A stretch of 64,000 bases of DNA from Mitsuaria sp. 7 (GTDB lineage: Bacteria; Pseudomonadota; Gammaproteobacteria; Burkholderiales; Burkholderiaceae_C). A program made the translations under genes and the position numbers. A model generated the notes under the pieces. That model was not told where the DNA came from. It saw nothing but the letters and a program-made list of their open reading frames with translations, and did no database searches. Location of the stretch: NCBI RefSeq assembly GCF_001653795.1, contig NZ_CP011514.1, forward strand, positions 1,620,998-1,684,997, given 5' to 3'. This document shows positions 59,102 to 64,000 of this stretch, one piece after another (the stretch's first letter is position 1; every line of letters starts with the position of its first letter).

Positions 59102-60416
59102 GCGCGTGGCGAGGATAGCCGTGGGAACGATCGCCGTGGAGAGGCAGGGCCTCAGGGGACACGCCCTCGTGGTGCTGGGCGTGCTGACCCTGGTCAATAC
59201 CGTCTCGCAGTCGGGGGGCACGCTGCTGTCGGCCGTGCTGCCGCTGATCAAGGCGGAATTCGGCTTCTCCGACTCGGCCCTCGGGCTGCTGACCGGCTAC
59301 GGGTCGGCGGTGTCCTTCGCGCTGCTGACGCTGCCGATCTCGCACTGGGCCGCCCGATACGGCAATTCGCTGGTGCTGGCCCTGAGCATGCTGGTCTGCG
59401 CGCTCACCAACATGATGACGGCCGGCTGCCATGCGTTGTGGCAACTGATCGCGGCCCGCTTCGTCTCGGGGGCCGGCCCTGCCGCGGCATGGCCCCTTGG
59501 ACAGGCGCTCGTGGCCGAGCACTTCCCGCCTCACAGGCGGTCCGGTGCCATGGCCGTGTACACGGCGGGTGACTTCGTCGGCAGCACGCTGCCGCTGGTA
59601 CTCGGCGGCTGGTTGGCCGTGCAGTATGGATGGCGCACCGCGTTCGTGGTGTTCGGCCTGCTGACCCTGGTCGCGCCGGTGCTGCAGTGGTGGCTGGTGC
59701 CCAACCATCCCGCCGTCCCGGTGGAGCAGGGCGCCGCGACCGACGACGAGCCGCTTCGCTGGAAGGACGGATTGCGCGAGTTGTGGCGGCTTCCCGCCTA
59801 CGTGCACATCATGTTCGGGTTCAGCTGGGCGTCCTTCGCCGTGTACGGCCTGTCGCAGTGGATGCCCAGTTTCTACAACCGCCAGTTCGGCCTGGCGCCG
59901 GACGAGGCGGCGGCCTTCTTCGGCGGCGCCTACGCGTCCGGCGCCATGCTCGGCCTCGTGCTGGGAGGCGCACTGGGCAACCGCCTCGGTCGGGGCGGCA
60001 ACGAGCGGCTGCTGCCCTTCTGCATGCTCACCTACCTGCTGACCTTCCCCTGCATCCTCGGCGTGCTGTTCGCGCCCAACCTCAAGTTCGCGTTCGCAGC
60101 CCATGTCGCGGCCACCGTCTTCGGCGCGATGCCCAACGGCCCGGTGCTCTCCATGCTGCATGGCAGCGTCCCGCGTCGCCTGCGCGTGCTGGGCTCCTCC
60201 ATCTTCCTGCTGGTCATGACCCTGCTCGGCGCCGGTGGCGGCCCCTTGCTGATCGGCATCGGCAGCGACCTGCTGGCCCCCACGCTGGGGCCCGAGGCCC
60301 TGAAGTACGCCATGCTCTGCGTGAAGCTGCTGGGCGTGCTGCTCTTCGTCCATCTCGGCATCGCCTGGCGCAACGCGCGCCGGGATGCTGCCCTCACTCT
60401 AGGAGACGGCCCATGA
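59091..60416 (+). CDS. MFS transporter in TonB-receptor operon
   Basis: A 441-residue major facilitator superfamily protein with about 12 membrane helices. Features: the first-half signature AARFVSGAGPAAAWPLGQALVAEHFPPHRRSGAMAVYT (core RFVSGAGPAAAWPLG), the loop between helix 2 and 3 (SHWAARYGNS), and a cytoplasmic central loop with PLRWKDGLRELW. It resembles anion:cation symporters or phthalate/peptide-type transporters. It is translationally coupled to both the TonB receptor and the S9 peptidase, so its substrate is probably what the receptor imports or what the peptidase releases. Confidence 0.92.
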   Translation: MTTERVARIAVGTIAVERQGLRGHALVVLGVLTLVNTVSQSGGTLLSAVLPLIKAEFGFSDSALGLLTGYGSAVSFALLTLPISHWAARYGNSLVLALSMLVCALTNMMTAGCHALWQLIAARFVSGAGPAAAWPLGQALVAEHFPPHRRSGAMAVYTAGDFVGSTLPLVLGGWLAVQYGWRTAFVVFGLLTLVAPVLQWWLVPNHPAVPVEQGAATDDEPLRWKDGLRELWRLPAYVHIMFGFSWASFAVYGLSQWMPSFYNRQFGLAPDEAAAFFGGAYASGAMLGLVLGGALGNRLGRGGNERLLPFCMLTYLLTFPCILGVLFAPNLKFAFAAHVAATVFGAMPNGPVLSMLHGSVPRRLRVLGSSIFLLVMTLLGAGGGPLLIGIGSDLLAPTLGPEALKYAMLCVKLLGVLLFVHLGIAWRNARRDAALTLGDGP

Positions 60417-62461
60417 CGGTGGCCTCGGCAGTCCAAGGTTTCCATCCCGAAGACTTCTTCTCGCTCCGCCTTCCTGGCGATCCTCAGATCTCGCCCGACG
60501 GGCGATGGGTGGCGCACACGCTGATCCAACCCCGGGTGGAAGAAGACGTCTGGGGCGAACAGGTGTGCGTGATCGAGCGCGCGTCACGCCAGACTCAATC
60601 CCTGGGCAAGGGGGGGCAACCGCGATGGGCCCCCGACAGTCGGCGACTGGCGTTCACGCGGGGCACTGCAGACGGTTGTGAGGTCGTGCTGTGGGACAGC
60701 GCCACGCAGCAGACCACCGTGCTGGCCACCTTGCCCGAGGCCGCGGAGGGACTGGCATGGTCGCCCGACGGCGGCACCCTGGCCTTCGTGATGCTCGTGC
60801 GCGAACCTGCGCCCACCGGTCGTGTGGGCGGGCCGCCCGCCTGGCATGCCTTGCGCACGCCCCGCTGGGCCAAGCCGGCGCGCTACACCGAGCGCCTGGT
60901 GCGCCGCGTGGAAGGCGTGGACGCCGACGAACTGCCGCATGGCCACCACCAGATCTTCCTGATGGACACCACGAGCGGCCGCCATCGCCAGCTCACGGTC
61001 GATCCGTTCGACCATGGCAGTCCCGTGAGCGGCATCACCAAGCTGAATCTGGCGGGCCGGATCTCGTGGACACCGGACAGCCGATACGTCGTGATGTCCA
61101 TGCGACGGGAGGCCATGCCCGACGGCCCCTGGGATCCGGAGGCGATGCTGGCCACGGAGGTCCACGAGTTCTGTGTCGCCGATGGATCGGTGCGCACGCT
61201 GAGCCGGTTCAAGGGGGTGATCTGCCGTGCGGTGGTGTCGCCGGACGGGCAGTGGATCGCCTTCGTCGGCTTCAAGAACCGGCGTCGCGCCTTCCATACC
61301 TGCATCGTGCATGTGATGCCGCGCGCCGGCGGAGAAGCCCGCGCCTTGCCTCATCCGCAAGGACTGGAGATTCATCAGGAGTTGCAATGGCTGCCTGACA
61401 GCTCGGGCCTGCTCGCCCTCTATCCCTACCAGGGGGATGGCTGCCTCGCCCGCGTGGATCTGCAGGGCGAGTGGTCGCAGATCCGTGGCGGAGTCGGCGG
61501 CTCCCTGTCCACCGGGTACGTCATGTGGATGAAGGGCTTCACCGTGTCACGCGACGGCGACATCGCGATGCTGGACGCCCATGAAGGGCGCAGTGACGAG
61601 ATCGCGGTGCTGGACGCGCATCGGCATCACACCGAGGTGCTCAGCAGCCACGGCAGCTGGTTGAGCGAACGCGCGCTGGCAAGGCCGGAAGCCTTCTGGG
61701 CGCCCACGCCGACACCCATGCATGGCTGGCTGCTGCGCCCGCCCGATGCGCCTGCGGACAAGACGCTGCCGCTGCTCGTGTGGCTGCATGGTGGACCTTA
61801 CCTGAGCTGGGGGCCGCAGTTCGCCGCCGTTCCCCAGATCTGGGCCTCGGCCGGATACGCGGTGCTCATGCTGAACCCGCGGGGGTCGCTGGGCTATGGC
61901 GAGGCTTACAGCGACGCCTTGCACCATGACCTGCCAGGCCAGGACGACCTGCAGATCGTCGACGCCGTGGACCACGTCGTGAGCCAGGGCGGCATCGACC
62001 CCGACCGGGTGTTCCTCGCCGGCGAATCGGCGGGCGGGCTCATGACCGCCTGGCTGATCGGTCATTCGGACCGGTTCGCCGCAGCGGCGGTGATCTATGG
62101 GGTCATGGACTGGACCAGTGCGGTGCTCACCCAGGATCGGCCCGATTACTACCCCTTCTACTGGCGGCCCGCGCCGCCGTGGGCCCCCGGCATGCAGGAG
62201 GACTACTGGAAGCGTTCCCCGTTGTCCGTGGTCGATCGCGTGAAGACGCCGACCATCGTGATGTGCGGCGAGCGGGATTGGCGCACGCCGATGTCCCAGT
62301 CCGAGCAGTACTACGCCGCGCTCAAGCTCTGCGGGGTGGATGCGGCGCTCGCGAGCTTCGAAGGCAACAACCACGGGCTGGAGCTGCATCCCAGCCAATG
62401 GATGGACCTGGTGGACCTCGTCGACCATTGGTTCCAGCGCCACGACCCGGCGAGGCCATGA
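60413..62461 (+). CDS. S9-family serine peptidase
   Basis: A 682-residue prolyl-oligopeptidase-family enzyme. The N-terminal about 430 residues form a beta-propeller (repeats such as SPDGRWVAHTLI, APDSRRLAFTRG, SPDGGTLAFVM, TPDSRYVVM, SPDGQWIAFVG). The C-terminal alpha/beta hydrolase has Ser539 in GESAGG, Asp622 in GERDWRTP and His654 in NNHGL. No signal peptide is seen, so it is probably cytoplasmic and should hydrolyse imported peptides or amides. The start has AGGAG seven bases upstream and overlaps the MFS stop as ATGA. Confidence 0.95.
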   Translation: MTVASAVQGFHPEDFFSLRLPGDPQISPDGRWVAHTLIQPRVEEDVWGEQVCVIERASRQTQSLGKGGQPRWAPDSRRLAFTRGTADGCEVVLWDSATQQTTVLATLPEAAEGLAWSPDGGTLAFVMLVREPAPTGRVGGPPAWHALRTPRWAKPARYTERLVRRVEGVDADELPHGHHQIFLMDTTSGRHRQLTVDPFDHGSPVSGITKLNLAGRISWTPDSRYVVMSMRREAMPDGPWDPEAMLATEVHEFCVADGSVRTLSRFKGVICRAVVSPDGQWIAFVGFKNRRRAFHTCIVHVMPRAGGEARALPHPQGLEIHQELQWLPDSSGLLALYPYQGDGCLARVDLQGEWSQIRGGVGGSLSTGYVMWMKGFTVSRDGDIAMLDAHEGRSDEIAVLDAHRHHTEVLSSHGSWLSERALARPEAFWAPTPTPMHGWLLRPPDAPADKTLPLLVWLHGGPYLSWGPQFAAVPQIWASAGYAVLMLNPRGSLGYGEAYSDALHHDLPGQDDLQIVDAVDHVVSQGGIDPDRVFLAGESAGGLMTAWLIGHSDRFAAAAVIYGVMDWTSAVLTQDRPDYYPFYWRPAPPWAPGMQEDYWKRSPLSVVDRVKTPTIVMCGERDWRTPMSQSEQYYAALKLCGVDAALASFEGNNHGLELHPSQWMDLVDLVDHWFQRHDPARP

Positions 62462-62476
62462 CGGGGCTCCGGCCCT

Positions 62477-62507
62477 GATTCAGCCGCTTGATCCATCCAG
62501 CTGAATC
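62477..62507. terminator. Hairpin between convergent genes
   Basis: GATTCAGC and GCTGAATC form an 8-bp perfect stem with a 15-base loop, between the S9 peptidase (stop 62461, plus strand) and the TetR gene (stop 62540, minus strand). No T-run follows on either side, so it is a weak terminator candidate. Confidence 0.4.
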
Positions 62508-62539
62508 GCGCCTGCCGGTGGACAGTTCCTGACGGGGAC

Positions 62540-63154
62540 TCAGGGGCGACGGGCCGCGTCCCAGATCTGCATGACCTGTGCAATCGCCGCATGCAGGCGG
62601 CTGACCTTGGCGCCATCGCGCGCGAGGGTCGACAGTCCGATGAGGAAGCTGTCGAATGCCGTGGCAAGCGCGGCGATGTCGGTGTCCGCACGGAGTTCTC
62701 CGCCGTCGACACCGCGTCGGACGCAGGCGCGCAGACCGGCGCGCGTCTCGGCGCGCGAATCCAGCAGCGGCTGCGCCACGGCGGCAGTCGTCGGCGACGA
62801 CCCGCCCATGGTGCCCAACGCCACCATGCACCCCCGCGGATGGCCCGCCTCGCATTGCATCGCGGCGGAGCGGCGCAGCGCTGTCTCGATGGCCTGGCGC
62901 GGCGGCAGGCTGCCGTCCCGCAGACTGTCCGTGACCCGCCCGTGGGTCTGCAGATAGAGGTCCACGCATTCGCGGAACAACGCCTCCTTCGACCCGAACG
63001 CCGCATAGAAGCTGGGCGCGGAAATGCCTCCGCCGAGACTGTCCTTGAGCTGCGCCAGTGAGGTCGCGTCATAGCCCTGTTCCCAGAACAGATGCATGGC
63101 GTCCGACACCGCCGTGTCCCGATCGAACGCGCGAGGGCGACCCATCTTGGCCAT
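62540..63154 (-). CDS. TetR-family repressor
   Basis: A 204-residue regulator. The N-terminal helix-turn-helix is MGRPRAFDRDTAVSDAMHLFWEQGYDATSLAQLKDSLG (core GYDATSLAQL), followed by SFYAAFGSKEALFRECVDLYL. The C-terminal domain has CEAGHPRGCMVALGTMGGSS, typical of the group that includes regulators of efflux and oxidoreductase genes. The start at 63154 has AGGA seven bases upstream. It diverges from an MFS efflux gene, with three repeated operator-like elements between the two. Confidence 0.92.
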   Translation of the reverse strand: MAKMGRPRAFDRDTAVSDAMHLFWEQGYDATSLAQLKDSLGGGISAPSFYAAFGSKEALFRECVDLYLQTHGRVTDSLRDGSLPPRQAIETALRRSAAMQCEAGHPRGCMVALGTMGGSSPTTAAVAQPLLDSRAETRAGLRACVRRGVDGGELRADTDIAALATAFDSFLIGLSTLARDGAKVSRLHAAIAQVMQIWDAARRP

Positions 63155-63198
63155 GGTGAATTCCTGCAAGCGACGAGGTTGATCAACTTACATACTAG

Positions 63199-63320
63199 TT
63201 GATACAGAAGTTGTTGGCAAGCGACGACCACGGAGTCCGACATTTGTCCTTGTCGATACAAAAGTCGTTGACCTCGCCAAAAGCCAGGACCTACATTTGC
63301 ACTCATCGATACAGAAGTCG
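63199..63320. repeat. Three direct repeats in TetR-MFS intergenic region
   Basis: The element T(T/C)GATACA(G/A)AAGT(T/C)G occurs at 63199-63213, 63253-63267 and 63306-63320, spaced 54 and 53 bp, close to five helical turns. The first two are followed by TTG; the last two are preceded by ACATTTG at the same distance. A 10-bp palindrome GTTGATCAAC lies at 63178-63187. These look like operators for the adjacent TetR protein or a promoter array. The last copy ends 10 bases before the MFS start. Confidence 0.7.
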
Positions 63321-63330
63321 GGTTGAGCAG

Positions 63331-64000
63331 ATGAAGGCAAGGGTTTTTGAAGCAGAAGCAACACGGGGGCGAGGTGGCCCATTCCAGGAGGCCGGAGAAC
63401 GTCTGCCGATGGCGGCACTGCTCGCCCTGGCCATGACCGGGTTCATCTGCATCGTGACCGAGACGCTGCCCGCCGGTCTGCTGCCGCAGGTGGGGGCGGG
63501 GATGGGGGTGTCGCAAGCCCTGGCCGGTCAGCTGGTGACGGCGTATGCGCTCGGTTCGCTCGTCGCCGCCATCCCGTTGACGATCCTCACCCGGCGCTGG
63601 TCGCGGCGCCGTGTGCTGCTACTCACCCTCGTCGGATTCCTGCTCTTCAACACGGTCACCGCGGCGTCGGCCCACATGGGATTGACGCTCGCGGCGCGCT
63701 TCATGGCCGGCGCATCCGCAGGGCTGGCCTGGAGCCTGATCGCGGGTTATGCGCGACGCATGGTGGCCCCGCACCAGCAGGGCAGGGCGCTGGCGATCGC
63801 GATGGTCGGCACGCCGATCGCGCTCTCCCTCGGGGTTCCGCTGGGGACCCTGCTGGGTGGATGGGTCGGCTGGCGCACCGCATTCGCCGTCATGTCCGGA
63901 CTGACGCTGCTCCTCGTCTTCTGGGTATTGGCCAAGGTGCCGGACTATCCGGGCCAGGCTGATGCGGAACGCGTGCCATTGCGTCAGGTGCTGACCACGC
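63331..64000 (+). CDS. MFS efflux transporter, 5' part
   Basis: The frame is open from the ATG at 63331 to the right edge; 223 residues are visible and the gene continues beyond. After a charged 26-residue N-terminus come six hydrophobic helices. It is of the DHA1/arabinose-efflux type: AALLALAMTGFICIVTETLPAGLLPQV in helix 1, the loop RRWSRRRVLLLTL after helix 2, RFMAGASAGLAWSLI and a GVPLGTLLGGWVGWRTAF helix 5 (motif C-like). This would export a small molecule by proton antiport. It is divergent from the TetR gene, its probable repressor. No good ribosome site is seen before 63331, so a later start is possible. Confidence 0.85.
   Translation, partial: MKARVFEAEATRGRGGPFQEAGERLPMAALLALAMTGFICIVTETLPAGLLPQVGAGMGVSQALAGQLVTAYALGSLVAAIPLTILTRRWSRRRVLLLTLVGFLLFNTVTAASAHMGLTLAARFMAGASAGLAWSLIAGYARRMVAPHQQGRALAIAMVGTPIALSLGVPLGTLLGGWVGWRTAFAVMSGLTLLLVFWVLAKVPDYPGQADAERVPLRQVLTT

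Noticed and set aside
59630..60412. An N-terminal extension of the S9 peptidase frame into the MFS gene
   Set aside because: The extension lies in the MFS coding region and is Arg-rich; the ATG at 60413 has a good ribosome site and overlaps the MFS stop in a typical ATGA coupling.
63199..63320. Reading the three repeats as an attachment site or IS end
   Set aside because: No transposase or integrase is adjacent, there is no target duplication, and the regular 53-54 bp period between divergent regulator and transporter fits operators better.
1..64000. Transfer or ribosomal RNA genes, insertion sequences, prophage or plasmid origin
   Set aside because: I saw no tRNA-like cloverleaf with CCA end, no rRNA-like conserved blocks, and no transposase, integrase, phage structural or replication gene.

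Overview
The window is high-GC DNA with dense, mostly intact genes and strong G/C bias at third codon positions. The gene content suggests a free-living or plant/soil-associated betaproteobacterium of the order Burkholderiales, possibly near Roseateles/Mitsuaria: a Bug-type tripartite tricarboxylate receptor beside a MmgE/PrpD gene, many AraC/LysR/TetR/GntR regulators, PQQ-type dehydrogenases and secreted glycoside hydrolases. This placement is inference from gene content; there is no rRNA in the window. I see no tRNA, rRNA, CRISPR array, insertion sequence or prophage.

Layout. 1-1328: 3' part of a large unrecognised protein. 1297-3686: OmpR-type two-component system. 3794-7089: periplasmic methionine-sulfoxide repair operon (msrB, a DipZ-like CcdA-thioredoxin fusion with a Met-rich linker, msrA). 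7133-12503: FMN-binding protein, AraC regulator, orphan receiver, YqhC-like regulator with yqhD, and a YihY membrane protein. 12409-18105: large hybrid histidine kinase, stand-alone MerR-type HTH, a secreted PQQ-dehydrogenase/PEBP fusion and a DUF2789 protein. 18198-23318: leftward catabolic block (solute-binding lipoprotein, quinone-oxidoreductase-like enzyme, MmgE/PrpD, Bug receptor, GntR/FCD regulator with a clear operator). 23399-27937: transglutaminase and zinc peptidase pair, REP-like palindromes, and an XPD/DinG-like helicase-nuclease behind a LexA-type SOS box. 27974-30237: a Ser/Thr kinase coupled to a c-type-heme membrane sensor.

30360-43886 is rich in secreted and surface proteins: a GH71/99-like hydrolase with fascin-like repeats, a GH5-CBM6-CBM13 glucanase, a crystallin-SGNH hydrolase, an outer-membrane barrel and an esterase. 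They are interspersed with a LysR/NmrA-type reductase pair, DUF4865, a small MscS channel and an antibiotic phosphotransferase-like kinase. 44010-46241 encodes a LacI-like sugar-sensor domain fused to a diguanylate cyclase.

46278-56667 is a compact leftward run for gamma-glutamylated polyamine catabolism (two PuuB-like oxidases, PuuC, PuuD, GabT/PuuE, cupin, PuuA, a DUF2817 peptidase-like enzyme) headed by a LuxR-type regulator. Divergent from it, 56825-62461 is a translationally overlapping TonB receptor, MFS transporter and S9 peptidase operon. Together these may import, hydrolyse and oxidise peptide- or glutamyl-conjugated amines; this is inference. The window ends with a TetR regulator, three tandem about 53-bp operator-like repeats and the start of a divergent MFS efflux gene.
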